From UMGS172 sp045592985 (GTDB taxonomy: Bacteria; Bacillota; Clostridia; Oscillospirales; Acutalibacteraceae), in NCBI GenBank assembly GCA_045592985.1, contig JAZNVU010000019.1, forward strand, positions 1 to 22,299: 22,299 nt of DNA, written 5' to 3'. Each line of letters begins with the position of its first letter. Positions within the stretch are counted from its first letter, which is position 1. Shown here piece after piece: positions 7,743 through 16,067 of the stretch. The notes beneath the pieces were generated by a model. That model did not search any database and was not told the DNA's origin. It saw only the letters and a list, made by a program, of their open reading frames with translations. The position numbers and the translations under genes were made by a program.

Positions 7743-9011
7743 TTACCCCAACTGAACAGCAATTACAGTCAGTGCGGTTATTACAAAATAAGCGATTGCG
7801 CCAAAAGATGAGGAAAAATACTTCACTTTCCGACCTGAGTTTTCCGAGCGTTCGGTTGACAGTTTAAAGGCATCCTTATCGGAAACCGAAAGTATGATAA
7901 ATCCGCAAAGACCGATAAGCAACAGCACTGCTAAATACAGCATGGTGACAAGTTGCGAGTTGAGAGGGTTCAAAGTCCGGGTGGCAAAGTCCATAACAAC
8001 CGCCAAGCAGTTGTTGAGCCCGTGCAGTACCAGTGCAGGTATTATCGAACCGCAGTAAACTGTGGCATAGCCCAAAGCCAATCCAACACCGAAAGCAAAG
8101 GGAATTTGCTGAAGATTGCCATGCAGCAGTGCAAAGAGTGATGCTGAAACAAAAATTGCCGCACCGTCACCCAAATAACGGCGCAATGCACCCAAAACAA
8201 CACCGCGAAAAGCAAATTCCTCAAGGAGTGCCGGCAGTATTCCGACACATAACAGCGAAATAGCAAAAGACATCCATCCGGTGCCGAATTCGGTCATAGA
8301 AGTCTGTGCGCCTTGACCGGTTGTCTGTTCCAGAAGCGAGGAAATAAAAGAGGAGGCATAATTACTCAAAGAACAAATTCCCAGTCCAAGCATTATTACG
8401 GCAACAAATTTGGTGCTTGAGGTCTTTTTAAACTGCATCATATCGCGCCATTTTACATCCATAGTCTTAGATGTGATTATAAACGGAACGGTAAAACACA
8501 GGACCGATACCAATGCCGAAAACAAGTAGGAAAAATCGGGATTTGTCAGCAAAGAAGAGGCATCCTTCTGGCCAAGCAGTATAAAGATGATTGTTGATAC
8601 CATCACAGACAGCACCGATGATATTACGGTAATAAGACAAAGCGGTACACACACAGCGTTGCCCAACTTCTTCATCTGTTGCTTCTCTTCGCGACGTTGA
8701 AGTTCCTCGGGTGAGGGGGCATAGTAAAATCCGCCCTGAGGGTATCCGTATGGAGGATATCCATACGGAGGATAGTTGTACTGACCGTAGGGTGGAGGGT
8801 TGCCGTTACCTTGACCGCCAAATGGTGGTTGACCGTAAGGCGGATAACCGTAGCCATATGGTGGCGGAGGGGTGCTTGGGTTTGCACCCTGCCAAGAATT
8901 GGATTGATTGTTGTTTTGTTCACCTTGTTGCGCTTGCTCCTCGGGATTAAAACCCGATTCGCTACCGCCAAAATTATCATTTTGTGAAAAGTTACTGCCG
9001 TTGTCGTTCAA
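7743..9011 (-). CDS. CPBP-family intramembrane metalloprotease with Y/P/G-rich N-terminal tail
   Basis: The protein belongs to the CPBP (CAAX prenyl protease 2, Abi) family of membrane-embedded proteases. Its hydrophobic C-terminal two-thirds contains LLEEFAFRG (Glu pair about 264-265, Arg 269), LFALLHGN (His 297) and VLHGLNN (His 330, Asn 334), the three family motifs. About the first 115 residues are hydrophilic and disordered: Asn/Gln/Ser-rich, then repeats of YPPYG, followed by a charged EELQRREEKQQMKK segment next to the first membrane helix. I choose TTG 9011 (422 residues): AAAGGTG lies 8 bases before it, whereas the GTG at 9020 is only 1-2 bases from the same SD. Substrate unknown. 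Confidence 0.88.
   Translation of the reverse strand: MNDNGSNFSQNDNFGGSESGFNPEEQAQQGEQNNNQSNSWQGANPSTPPPPYGYGYPPYGQPPFGGQGNGNPPPYGQYNYPPYGYPPYGYPQGGFYYAPSPEELQRREEKQQMKKLGNAVCVPLCLITVISSVLSVMVSTIIFILLGQKDASSLLTNPDFSYLFSALVSVLCFTVPFIITSKTMDVKWRDMMQFKKTSSTKFVAVIMLGLGICSLSNYASSFISSLLEQTTGQGAQTSMTEFGTGWMSFAISLLCVGILPALLEEFAFRGVVLGALRRYLGDGAAIFVSASLFALLHGNLQQIPFAFGVGLALGYATVYCGSIIPALVLHGLNNCLAVVMDFATRTLNPLNSQLVTMLYLAVLLLIGLCGFIILSVSDKDAFKLSTERSENSGRKVKYFSSSFGAIAYFVITALTVIAVQLG
8715..8872 (-). repeat. Degenerate repeats encoding a Tyr-Pro-Gly-rich tail
   Basis: Within the CPBP protease gene, short units encoding YPPYG/PPPYG recur about five times, with two nearly identical copies side by side at about 8745-8780. 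The DNA repeat follows the protein repeat and could change copy number by slippage. Confidence 0.6.
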
Positions 9012-9178
9012 ATAATTCACACCTTTTTGAAAAAATAATAATCTAAAAAGAGTTGTTACAATTAAAATATTGATGTTTTTAGTGCAGATTGTTGAAAATA
9101 CAAACCAAAATCACCCCAAAAGTTAATAATTATGTACAACTTGCCCAAAAAATGGCTAAAATTTTTACACAACAACTA

Positions 9179-9207
9179 TTGAAATATACTTTAAATTGTA
9201 TTATTAT
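9179..9207 (+). promoter_or_regulatory. Probable sigma-A promoter of glgP
   Basis: TTGAAA (9179-9184), a 17-base spacer and TATTAT (9202-9207) form a good housekeeping promoter about 85 bases before the glgP start. Transcription would begin near 9214. Confidence 0.7.
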
Positions 9208-9218
9208 ATCTGTGTAAT

Positions 9219-9236
9219 ACAATAATAAAGTATTGT
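9219..9236. promoter_or_regulatory. Inverted repeat just downstream of the glgP promoter
   Basis: ACAATA (9219-9224) and TATTGT (9231-9236) are exact inverted copies with a 6-base gap, 5-10 bases after the predicted transcription start. The position suits a repressor operator or a short leader hairpin; both are inference. Confidence 0.35.
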
Positions 9237-9292
9237 TTTGCAATAATCAATGAAAAAATCGTAAATTTTTAAATAATTTCGGAGGGAACAAA

Positions 9293-11686
9293 ATGTACAC
9301 TATTAAAGAAGTTTATAATCTTATCGGTGATAAGCTTAAACACAATTTTGGTGTAAGTCCCGAGCAGGCATCTGACGAACTGTTTTATAAAGCCTCTGTC
9401 TTGGCGGTACTTGACATTATGTCTAAACGCCGTTCTGCTTTCCGCGAGGAGACCAACAAGCAGGAAGGTAAGATGGTCTACTATCTCTCGATGGAGTTTT
9501 TGATGGGCCGTTCGCTTAAAAACAACCTTTACAATTTAGGTGTAAGCGAGATTTTTGAAAAAGCACTCAAAAAGTATGACGTAAAACTCGACAATCTTTA
9601 CGAATTAGAACCCGATGCAGGCCTTGGCAACGGCGGTTTGGGTCGACTTGCCGCTTGTTTCTTGGACGGTCTTACCTCGGGCGGTTACCCCGCAATGGGC
9701 TATTGTATAAAATATGAATTTGGTATCTTCCGTCAGAAGTTTGTCGACGGCTGGCAGACCGAAATGCCCGATTTCTGGCTTCCCGGCGGAAGTGTTTGGC
9801 TGCAGAAGAAGGAGACTTCGGCGGTTAACGTCGGCTTCGGCGGCGAAATCAACGAAAGTTGGGACGGACAGCATCACCACGTTGAAATTGCAAACTGTGA
9901 CTATGTTCGTGCCGTGCCTTATGACCTTATGGTGGCAGGTGCCGACGGTAAGAGTGTTAACGTTTTGAGACTTTGGAGTTCTGAGACACCTACCATTGAC
10001 ATGGCAGCATTTAATCATGGCGACTATGTAAGAGCCTTGGAGCGTCAGGCTATGGCAGAGGTTATAAGCAAGGTGCTTTACCCCGAGGATAATCACCCCG
10101 AAGGCAAATCGCTTCGTCTTCGTCAGCAGTATTTCCTTGTTTCGGCTTCGATTCAGGACATTTTGCAAAGACATCTGCGTAAATACGGCACCTTAGAAAA
10201 CCTGCCCGAAAAAGCGGCTATCCATATTAACGACACTCACCCGGCGCTTGTTATTCCCGAACTTATGCGCTATTTGCTTGACGAGTGCGGATACACTTGG
10301 GATAAGGCTTGGGATATCGTAAGCCGTACTACTGCATACACCAACCACACCATTATGCGTGAGGCTTTGGAGTGCTGGCAGATTGACCTGTTCCGCGGTC
10401 TTTTGCCCCGTATTTTCCAAATTGTGACCGAAATTGACAACCGTTTCAGAACCTCGATGTGGGAAAAGACCCACGATGCCGACTATGTTTCGAGAACGGC
10501 TATTATCGAGGGTGGCGTGGTAAAAATGGCAAACCTTTGTGTTGCCGCCTGCCACAGTGTAAACGGTGTATCGCGCCTGCACAGTGAAATACTTAAAGAT
10601 ACACTTTTTAACGATTACTACCGTGTAACCCCCGAAAAGTTTACTAACGTTACTAACGGTATTGCTTTCCGCCGTTGGCTTTGCCAGGCAAACCCCGAAC
10701 TGACTAAACTTATAACCGAGTGCATCGGTGACGAGTTTATCCTTAATAACTCAAAACTAAAAGAATTTGAAAAATTTGCCGAAGACAAGGCTGTGCTTGA
10801 CCGTCTTGCCGCAGTTAAACGCGGTAACAAAGAGCGTTTTGGCAAGTTTGTTAAGAACGAATACGGCATTTTGCTTAACCCTGACTCTATTTTTGACATG
10901 CAGGTCAAACGCTTGCACGAGTATAAGCGTCAGCACTTGAACGCGCTTCACATCATTTCGGATTATTTGTTCTTAAAAGATAATCCCAATGCCGAGTTTA
11001 CACCCAAAACCTACATTTTCGGTGCAAAAGCGGCTCCCGGTTATTACCTTGCAAAGCAGATAATTCAGATGATTCATGCACTTGCAAACGTGATTGAAAA
11101 TGACCCTGCGGTTAAGGATAAATTGAAGATTTTGTTTGTTGAAGACTATCGCGTAACCATGGCTGAACTCATGATTCCGTCAGCCGATATTTCCGAGCAG
11201 ATTTCGCTTGCTTCTACCGAGGCAAGCGGTACGGGTAACATGAAGTTGATGCTCAACGGCGCGGTTACTTTGGGTACCGAAGATGGCGCAAACGTTGAAA
11301 TTCACGAGGCTGTGGGTGATGAAAATATCCTTATTTTCGGCATGAAAACACCCGAGGTTTTGGCACTCCAAAAACAGTACAGACCTCACGAGTACTACAA
11401 CAATAATGCAAAACTTCGCCGTGCGGTTGATTTTATTGCAGGCGGTATCGGTGGCAAGCAGTTCCCAGACCTTGTAAGAGCACTCAAAGAGAGTGATTAT
11501 TACATGGCATTTGCCGATTTTGAAGACTACTGCTCGGCACAAGAAAAGGCATCCAAACTTTATAATCAAAAGGATGTTTGGAACAAGATGTCGCTTCATA
11601 ATATTGCCAACGCAGGCATTTTCTCGTCCGACCGTTCGATTGCAGATTATGCAGAGAAAATCTGGAACGCAAAACCGCTTGATTAA
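9293..11686 (+). CDS. glgP: Glycogen/starch/maltodextrin phosphorylase
   Basis: This GT35 enzyme releases glucose-1-phosphate from alpha-1,4-glucans using pyridoxal phosphate. The 797 residues match the usual length. Family hallmarks are YYLSMEFLMGRSLKNNL near the N-terminus, DAGLGNGGLGRLAACFLD, and the cofactor-binding segment EASGTGNMKLMLNGAVTLG with the Schiff-base Lys at 651. SD GGAGGG precedes ATG 9293. It is monocistronic: own promoter, and a strong hairpin 24 bases after the stop. No other glycogen genes are in the window, so whether it serves stored glycogen or imported maltodextrin cannot be told from context. Confidence 0.97.
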   Translation: MYTIKEVYNLIGDKLKHNFGVSPEQASDELFYKASVLAVLDIMSKRRSAFREETNKQEGKMVYYLSMEFLMGRSLKNNLYNLGVSEIFEKALKKYDVKLDNLYELEPDAGLGNGGLGRLAACFLDGLTSGGYPAMGYCIKYEFGIFRQKFVDGWQTEMPDFWLPGGSVWLQKKETSAVNVGFGGEINESWDGQHHHVEIANCDYVRAVPYDLMVAGADGKSVNVLRLWSSETPTIDMAAFNHGDYVRALERQAMAEVISKVLYPEDNHPEGKSLRLRQQYFLVSASIQDILQRHLRKYGTLENLPEKAAIHINDTHPALVIPELMRYLLDECGYTWDKAWDIVSRTTAYTNHTIMREALECWQIDLFRGLLPRIFQIVTEIDNRFRTSMWEKTHDADYVSRTAIIEGGVVKMANLCVAACHSVNGVSRLHSEILKDTLFNDYYRVTPEKFTNVTNGIAFRRWLCQANPELTKLITECIGDEFILNNSKLKEFEKFAEDKAVLDRLAAVKRGNKERFGKFVKNEYGILLNPDSIFDMQVKRLHEYKRQHLNALHIISDYLFLKDNPNAEFTPKTYIFGAKAAPGYYLAKQIIQMIHALANVIENDPAVKDKLKILFVEDYRVTMAELMIPSADISEQISLASTEASGTGNMKLMLNGAVTLGTEDGANVEIHEAVGDENILIFGMKTPEVLALQKQYRPHEYYNNNAKLRRAVDFIAGGIGGKQFPDLVRALKESDYYMAFADFEDYCSAQEKASKLYNQKDVWNKMSLHNIANAGIFSSDRSIADYAEKIWNAKPLD

Positions 11687-11709
11687 TGTAAAATAAAAAG
11701 CAAAACACA

Positions 11710-11749
11710 AACCCACCCAAGTGATTTTAGTCACTCGGGTGGGTTTTAA
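11710..11749 (+). terminator. Intrinsic terminator of glgP
   Basis: Arms 11710-11724 and 11731-11745 (15 pairs, one mismatch, built on ACCCACCC/GGGTGGGT) enclose a 6-base loop and end in TTTTAATAATTT. Confidence 0.9.
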
Positions 11750-11863
11750 TAATTTAGGTATCAGAGTATTTCTTTCAACACTACACTTAGTAGTGAATTA
11801 GTCAAAGCCGTGTTGTCAAGGAGAAAAAACAAAATAATTTTATAAAAAATCACACAAACCCTC

Positions 11864-11892
11864 TTGACAGTCGCGTGACCGTATGATATAAT
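11864..11892 (+). promoter_or_regulatory. Consensus sigma-A promoter of the DUF1836-NfeD-flotillin operon
   Basis: TTGACA (11864-11869), 17 bases, TATAAT (11887-11892): a full match to consensus, about 30 bases before the first gene. The spacing leaves a very short leader. A perfect promoter ahead of a regulator gene suggests a repressor-controlled or constitutive unit. Confidence 0.9.
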
Positions 11893-11921
11893 CATATCGA
11901 ACTCTAAAGGAGGTGGCGCAA

Positions 11922-12476
11922 ATGGTAACAAGACTGCCGGGAACTACAATCGAGGTATCCAAAATCGAAGAAGGTGTGTCAAGAACGTTGTTTGACGGTA
12001 TCTTTGCTGCGGGTGGAATAACCCTTTCGCAGGTATCGGTCATGACGGGGCTGGCACCGCACGATATTCAGAACTGGGTAAAACGAGGGTTTGTATCCTC
12101 GCCGCAAAAACGGCAGTATTCAAAAAACCAGTTTGCACGCATAGTAATTATAAATATGTTGCGTGAGACCTTAAGGATTGACAGTATAACAAATCTTTTG
12201 GGTTATATAAACGGAACATTAAATGACGAAAGCGATGACCTCATAGGCGATGCCGAACTTTATCACAAATATGTTGATATGTTTGCTCTTTTTAAAAGTG
12301 CGGCTATCGACGGCGAGGCGATATCAAACGCCGCCGAAAAAACCGTCGAGAATTATAAAGAGCCGACACCCGGAGCCAAAAAACGTCTTAAAAAAATGCT
12401 TGAGGTCATGGCTTATGCCGATTTAGCATCTGTCACGCGCAAAAAGGCAGAACAGCTGTTATCACACTTGGGGTAA
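11922..12476 (+). CDS. DUF1836 helix-turn-helix protein (MerR-like fold)
   Basis: I recognise the DUF1836 family, common in Clostridia and lactobacilli. LSQVSVMTGLAPHDIQNWVK is a helix-turn-helix segment, followed by KRQYSKNQFARIVIINML and GTLNDESDDLIGD, which are family-typical. The fold is thought to be MerR-like; no member's target is known to me. ATG 11922 is preferred over GTG 11913 because AAAGGAGG lies 8 bases before the ATG and directly abuts the GTG, giving 184 residues. It is the first gene of an operon with NfeD-like and flotillin-like genes, so it may control them or respond to the envelope; that is inference. Confidence 0.85.
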   Translation: MVTRLPGTTIEVSKIEEGVSRTLFDGIFAAGGITLSQVSVMTGLAPHDIQNWVKRGFVSSPQKRQYSKNQFARIVIINMLRETLRIDSITNLLGYINGTLNDESDDLIGDAELYHKYVDMFALFKSAAIDGEAISNAAEKTVENYKEPTPGAKKRLKKMLEVMAYADLASVTRKKAEQLLSHLG

Positions 12477-12506
12477 AGTCCCCACAATAAAAACGGAGGG
12501 AAAAAT

Positions 12507-13151
12507 ATGTTTGAATGGTGGAACTCGTTAAGTGCGTTTGCTCAAGTGTTGTCGTGTATTGCGATACCTGCAACGCTTATATTGCTGATTCAGACCGTGC
12601 TTATGCTTATAGGCATAGGTTCCGACAACGCCGATGTAGGTGACATAGACGGTGATGTGGGCGATATCGATGCCGATGTGACCGATACCGACGGTGTTTT
12701 CGGTCATGATACGCCGGAAATTGATAGCGACCCGACAGGAATAGACGGACTTCGCATTTTCTCGGTTCGCGGAATCATCGCGTTTTTTGTAGTGTTCGGT
12801 TGGGTTGGAGTTGCGCTTGACGGCGCAGGAGTGAAGATTGCAGTCAACCTGCTTATATCGTTTGTGTGCGGTGTTGCTGTTATGTTCTTAGTTGCCCTTT
12901 TAATGCGTGCAATCTGGAAACTGCAGAGCGACGGTAACATAGATAAACGAAATGCCGTCGGTCTGTCGGGTACAGTGTACTTAACCGTTCCTGCCAGCCG
13001 TTCGGGTAACGGTAAGGTCAATGTAACTGTGCAGGGTACATACATTGAATGTGAAGCCGTGACCGACGAAGTCGAGCCTATATCTACGGGAAAAGAAATT
13101 GTTGTTATAGGCACAAGCGGTCAAAACACATTGGTTGTTAAGACCAAATAA
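12507..13151 (+). CDS. NfeD-like membrane protein (flotillin partner)
   Basis: The 214-residue protein has one N-terminal membrane segment (about 11-37), an acidic loop, two more membrane segments (about 86-105 and 109-137), and a C-terminal beta-rich region (about 148-214) of the NfeD OB-fold type. The loop at about residues 40-75 is extremely Asp-rich (for example DVGDIDGDVGDIDADVTD), which could bind divalent cations. NfeD proteins are typically encoded next to flotillin/SPFH proteins, as YuaF-YuaG in Bacillus subtilis, and the next gene here is a flotillin. SD ACGGAGGG is well placed before ATG 12507. Functional partnership is from family knowledge. Confidence 0.82.
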   Translation: MFEWWNSLSAFAQVLSCIAIPATLILLIQTVLMLIGIGSDNADVGDIDGDVGDIDADVTDTDGVFGHDTPEIDSDPTGIDGLRIFSVRGIIAFFVVFGWVGVALDGAGVKIAVNLLISFVCGVAVMFLVALLMRAIWKLQSDGNIDKRNAVGLSGTVYLTVPASRSGNGKVNVTVQGTYIECEAVTDEVEPISTGKEIVVIGTSGQNTLVVKTK

Positions 13152-13205
13152 ACAGTATCAAACGGTTTTTCCGCGAAGATAAATTATTTTTTGGAGGTAA
13201 AGATT

Positions 13206-14609
13206 ATGGGAACATCAGTCATTCTTATCTCGGCACTCGTACTTATACTGTTTTCGGTAGTGGTATGGGTCTGCTCAAGGTACAAAAAGTGTCCTTCGGA
13301 TAAGATAATGGTCATCTATGGTTCGGTAGGTAAAAACAAGGACGGCACAAACCGAAGTGCCAAGTGTATCCACGGCGGTGCGGCGTTTGTTTTGCCGGTG
13401 TTTCAGTCATATGCATTCCTTGATTTGACACCTATTTCCATCCAGGTTGACCTTAAAAACGCTCTGTCGAGACAAAACATCCGTATCGACGTTCCGTCAA
13501 GATTTACGGTTGGTATCTCGACCGAGGCAGGCGTTATGCAAAATGCTGCCGAGCGTCTGTTAGGACTCCAACTTTCCGAAATTCAGGAACTTTCTAAGGA
13601 TATTATTTTCGGTCAGTTGCGTCTTATCATTGCAACCATGGATATTGAGGAAATCAATACCGACCGCGATAAATTCCTTGCTGCTGTAAGTACCAACGTT
13701 GAAACGGAACTTAAGAAAATCGGTCTTCGTCTTATCAATGTTAACGTAACCGATATTACCGATGAGTCGGGTTATATCGCAGCACTTGGTAAAGAAGCTG
13801 CTGCAAAGGCAATTAACGATGCCAAGTCCAGCGTTGCCGAAAAGGAAAGAGACGGTTCTATCGGTGAGGCAAACGCTCAGATGGAACAGCGTATCAAGGT
13901 TTCTGAGGCTAACTCGGTTGCAATTCAGGGTGAAAACGAAGCCAAAATGAAGATTGCCATGTCGGAGGCTGAACTTAAAGAGCGTCAGGCAGAGGCAATG
14001 AAGATAGCCACAGCAGCCGAAAAAATTCAGGCTGCAAAGGCTTTGGAAGAATCGTATGCCGCCGAGCAGGCAGCCGAACAGGCAAGACGTACCAAGGAGC
14101 AGGCAACTTTGGAGGCTGACATCATTGTTCGTGCCGAGGCAAGAAAGCGTGAACTTGAACTCGCCGCCGAAGCCGAAGCCGAGCAGATTCGCCGCAAGGC
14201 AAAGGGTGAAGCCGACGCTATTTATGCCAAAATGGAAGCCGAAGCACGCGGTGCGGAGGAAATTCTTAAGAAGCAGGCTGCAGGTTTTGCCGAGGTCGTT
14301 AAATCGGCAGGCGGAGATGCAAATGCGGCATTGAAGTTGCTTATTGCTGACAAATTGGAAGACCTTATGCGTGTTCAGGTTGATGCGATTAAGAACATTA
14401 AGATTGACAAGGTTACGGTTTGGGATAACGGTCAGGGTACCGACGGCAAAAACGCCACGGCAGGCTTTTTGTCGGGCATGATGAAATCAGTTCCGCCTCT
14501 TGACGAGGTGTTTGCTTTGGCAGGTATGCAACTGCCCGAACTTTTGGGCAAAAAATTGCCCGAGACCGAGGTGACAGAACCCGTTGCCGAGGAAGCAACC
14601 GAAGCATAA
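13206..14609 (+). CDS. Flotillin-like SPFH-domain membrane scaffold protein
   Basis: The 467-residue protein begins with a single hydrophobic segment (about 4-24). A PHB/SPFH domain follows (about 30-200) with SIQVDLKNALSRQNIRIDVP, then a long Ala/Glu/Lys-rich coiled coil (about 200-370) with repeated AEAE-type units, and a C-terminal tail. This is the layout of bacterial flotillin FloT/YuaG, which organises membrane microdomains. ATG 13206 is chosen because GGAGG lies 8 bases before it; the upstream in-frame TTG 13191 is itself part of the SD. It forms an operon with the DUF1836 and NfeD genes and ends at a strong terminator. Confidence 0.93.
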   Translation: MGTSVILISALVLILFSVVVWVCSRYKKCPSDKIMVIYGSVGKNKDGTNRSAKCIHGGAAFVLPVFQSYAFLDLTPISIQVDLKNALSRQNIRIDVPSRFTVGISTEAGVMQNAAERLLGLQLSEIQELSKDIIFGQLRLIIATMDIEEINTDRDKFLAAVSTNVETELKKIGLRLINVNVTDITDESGYIAALGKEAAAKAINDAKSSVAEKERDGSIGEANAQMEQRIKVSEANSVAIQGENEAKMKIAMSEAELKERQAEAMKIATAAEKIQAAKALEESYAAEQAAEQARRTKEQATLEADIIVRAEARKRELELAAEAEAEQIRRKAKGEADAIYAKMEAEARGAEEILKKQAAGFAEVVKSAGGDANAALKLLIADKLEDLMRVQVDAIKNIKIDKVTVWDNGQGTDGKNATAGFLSGMMKSVPPLDEVFALAGMQLPELLGKKLPETEVTEPVAEEATEA

Positions 14610-14616
14610 AACATTG

Positions 14617-14646
14617 AAAGCGGTGGTGGTCGCACCGCCGCTTTTT
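14617..14646 (+). terminator. Intrinsic terminator of the flotillin operon
   Basis: AAAGCGGTGGTG (14617-14628) pairs with CACCGCCGCTTT (14633-14644), with one wobble and a 4-base loop, followed by a T-run to 14646. It lies 8 bases after the flotillin stop. Confidence 0.9.
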
Positions 14647-14669
14647 GCACAAATTACATAGGTGGTATT

Positions 14670-15185
14670 ATGAGAGAACAATTCAAAAAAATGGTGAAGT
14701 TTACCGTTTATAACGCAATAAATTATATTGTGAGCCTTTTTGCGGGACTGTTGCTTGAAATAATACTTATTTATCCGTTAGAAATCATATTTCAACCTTC
14801 GGTGCTTGCCGAAAGAATATTGAGAGCTGTTTTGCTGGTGATAGGCAGCACAGCGTGTCTTATGTTTATGGCTTCTCGGGATAGTTATAAATCAAGAAGA
14901 ACAGAATTGTTGTTCGTGTTACCTACATTTGGCTTTATTTTGGTATTACAACATATCGTGTGCAGGTTGAAGGATTTCTACGGTCCGCATTATTCGTCGG
15001 CGGCAAAAGATATTGCCGAGGCGTTGTATTTTGGCAATGCCGAGATACTGTCGGTCGAAGCTCCGCCGGTATGGCTTATCCATCTCTGCTTGCTTGTGTT
15101 ACAAATTTTTATATTTATTCCGTCGGTCACTTTGGGACGACTGATAGGTGTAAACCGTTACAAAAGATTTATGAACGATAGGTGA
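14670..15185 (+). CDS. Small polytopic membrane protein of unknown function
   Basis: This 171-residue protein is not recognised. Four hydrophobic segments can be seen (about 15-40, 48-67, 78-97 and 130-155), with basic stretches between them (SRDSYKSRRTE, VNRYKRFMNDR) that would favour the cytoplasm, and a short polar stretch about 100-128. The start ATG 14670 has AGGTGG 4-5 bases upstream. It stands alone between the flotillin terminator and an imperfect palindromic repeat. It resembles small Clostridia membrane proteins without assigned function. Confidence 0.7.
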   Translation: MREQFKKMVKFTVYNAINYIVSLFAGLLLEIILIYPLEIIFQPSVLAERILRAVLLVIGSTACLMFMASRDSYKSRRTELLFVLPTFGFILVLQHIVCRLKDFYGPHYSSAAKDIAEALYFGNAEILSVEAPPVWLIHLCLLVLQIFIFIPSVTLGRLIGVNRYKRFMNDR

Positions 15186-15187
15186 CC

Positions 15188-15208
15188 TAAAAACGGTTAA
15201 GGTTTTTA
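15188..15208 (+). terminator. Possible weak terminator after the 171-residue membrane protein
   Basis: TAAAAAC (15188-15194) and GTTTTTA (15202-15208) are exact inverted copies around a 7-base loop directly after the stop codon. The stem is short and AT-rich. Confidence 0.35.
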
Positions 15209-15217
15209 AAAAATTTC

Positions 15218-15305
15218 AAGATTCTTCGCATACGCTCAGAATGGCAAATTTTTATTGCTATATGGTTTGTGTCATTCAGAGGGAGCTTGTGACCGAAGAA
15301 TGTTT
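15218..15305. repeat. Imperfect palindromic intergenic repeat
   Basis: The left arm (15218-15246) holds GATTCTTCGCATACGCTCAG then AATGGCA, and the right arm (15270-15305) reads back as ATTCTTCGG...CTCTGAATGACA, so the outer blocks and inner blocks are inverted copies of each other. Similar arms with ATTCTTCG and CTCAGAATG are, from memory, frequent in intergenic DNA of gut Clostridia. It may be an old miniature inverted-repeat element or a REP-like unit; it has no coding content. Confidence 0.6.
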
Positions 15306-15342
15306 TTGAAAATAATAATATTAAGAATCGGGAGAGTGTAAA

Positions 15343-16017
15343 ATGGCTAAGCTTTTTCTTAAAAAGCTGTCGCGTATGGTCGTGTTTGGGTTTTTGACCT
15401 TATTTTTGGCAGGAGTTGTATGCACAGTGCTCGGTTTTACAGAATTTAATTCGGCAGATAGCTTTCTGCCTTATATCATTGTTTTAACAGTTTGTGCAAT
15501 CTTACTGTTCGTTGCCGTCTGTGTGTTAAGGATGCAGGACGATCAATCAAAAACTTTTTATATGGTAAATACAGGTTCTGTAAAGCAACCGATTTTAAAG
15601 CGTGTCGGGTATATTTTATGCAGTCGGGAATTATGGGCTGAAATTATGGCCGAGGGTATAATAGCCCTTGCTATGACGCTGTATGTGGTGTTGACCGCTG
15701 AGGTTGAGCACGGTCCGGCGGCTGCTTTTGGTGCACTTACCACATTTTTATTGTTAACCGTACCGTTTTTTGTTTTTGATATTGTGTCGTGGTTAATCGT
15801 CCACAGCATATGGACAAGATATTTGAGGACTGATAGTACCGAAAAAATGCCAAAAGCCAAGGTGATTTCGCTTTTGACTTATTTATTGGCATTGTTTTTT
15901 ATAGTTTTTTGTGCGTTGGGTTTCTTACTTTCAATGCCGTGGCTCTTGATATTAAGTGTCGTTCCGTTGGTGGTAGGTTGCCTTTTGATCACGTATTACC
16001 GCCGCTTTAAAGAGTAA
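15343..16017 (+). CDS. Polytopic membrane protein of unknown function (224 residues)
   Basis: I do not recognise this protein. It has about six hydrophobic segments (about 13-31, 42-62, 100-120, 127-150, 175-195 and 198-216), with a polar loop containing RMQDDQSKTFYMVNTGSVKQ (about 63-83). Basic residues flank the helices on what would be the cytoplasmic side. SD GGGAGA lies 8 bases before ATG 15343. It begins a run of envelope genes (LCP-like, transglutaminase-like lipoprotein), but a perfect hairpin follows it, so whether it is co-transcribed with them is open. Confidence 0.7.
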   Translation: MAKLFLKKLSRMVVFGFLTLFLAGVVCTVLGFTEFNSADSFLPYIIVLTVCAILLFVAVCVLRMQDDQSKTFYMVNTGSVKQPILKRVGYILCSRELWAEIMAEGIIALAMTLYVVLTAEVEHGPAAAFGALTTFLLLTVPFFVFDIVSWLIVHSIWTRYLRTDSTEKMPKAKVISLLTYLLALFFIVFCALGFLLSMPWLLILSVVPLVVGCLLITYYRRFKE

Positions 16018-16025
16018 ACTGTATA

Positions 16026-16060
16026 CACCGACGTTTATGTGACAATACTAAACGTCGGTG
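16026..16060 (+). terminator. Perfect 12-base hairpin before the LCP-like gene
   Basis: CACCGACGTTTA (16026-16037) and TAAACGTCGGTG (16049-16060) are exact inverted copies with an 11-base loop, followed by ATTGTTTTTG. It looks like an intrinsic terminator for the preceding gene, but the only SD-like bases of the next gene (GGTG, 16057-16060) lie in its 3' arm. Confidence 0.7.
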
Positions 16061-16067
16061 ATTGTTT

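Larger units (their letters stand above)
9021..9292. other. AT-rich divergent intergenic region
   Basis: This 272-base stretch separates the minus-strand and plus-strand halves. It is very AT-rich, holds the glgP promoter and a small inverted repeat, and has no reading frame that looks like a gene. I could not identify a convincing -35/-10 pair for the minus-strand protease gene. Confidence 0.7.

Noticed and set aside
7277..7867. Plus-strand open frame of 196 codons opposite tadA
   Set aside because: It is antisense to the tadA active-site region and crosses into the CPBP gene; no protein-like features.
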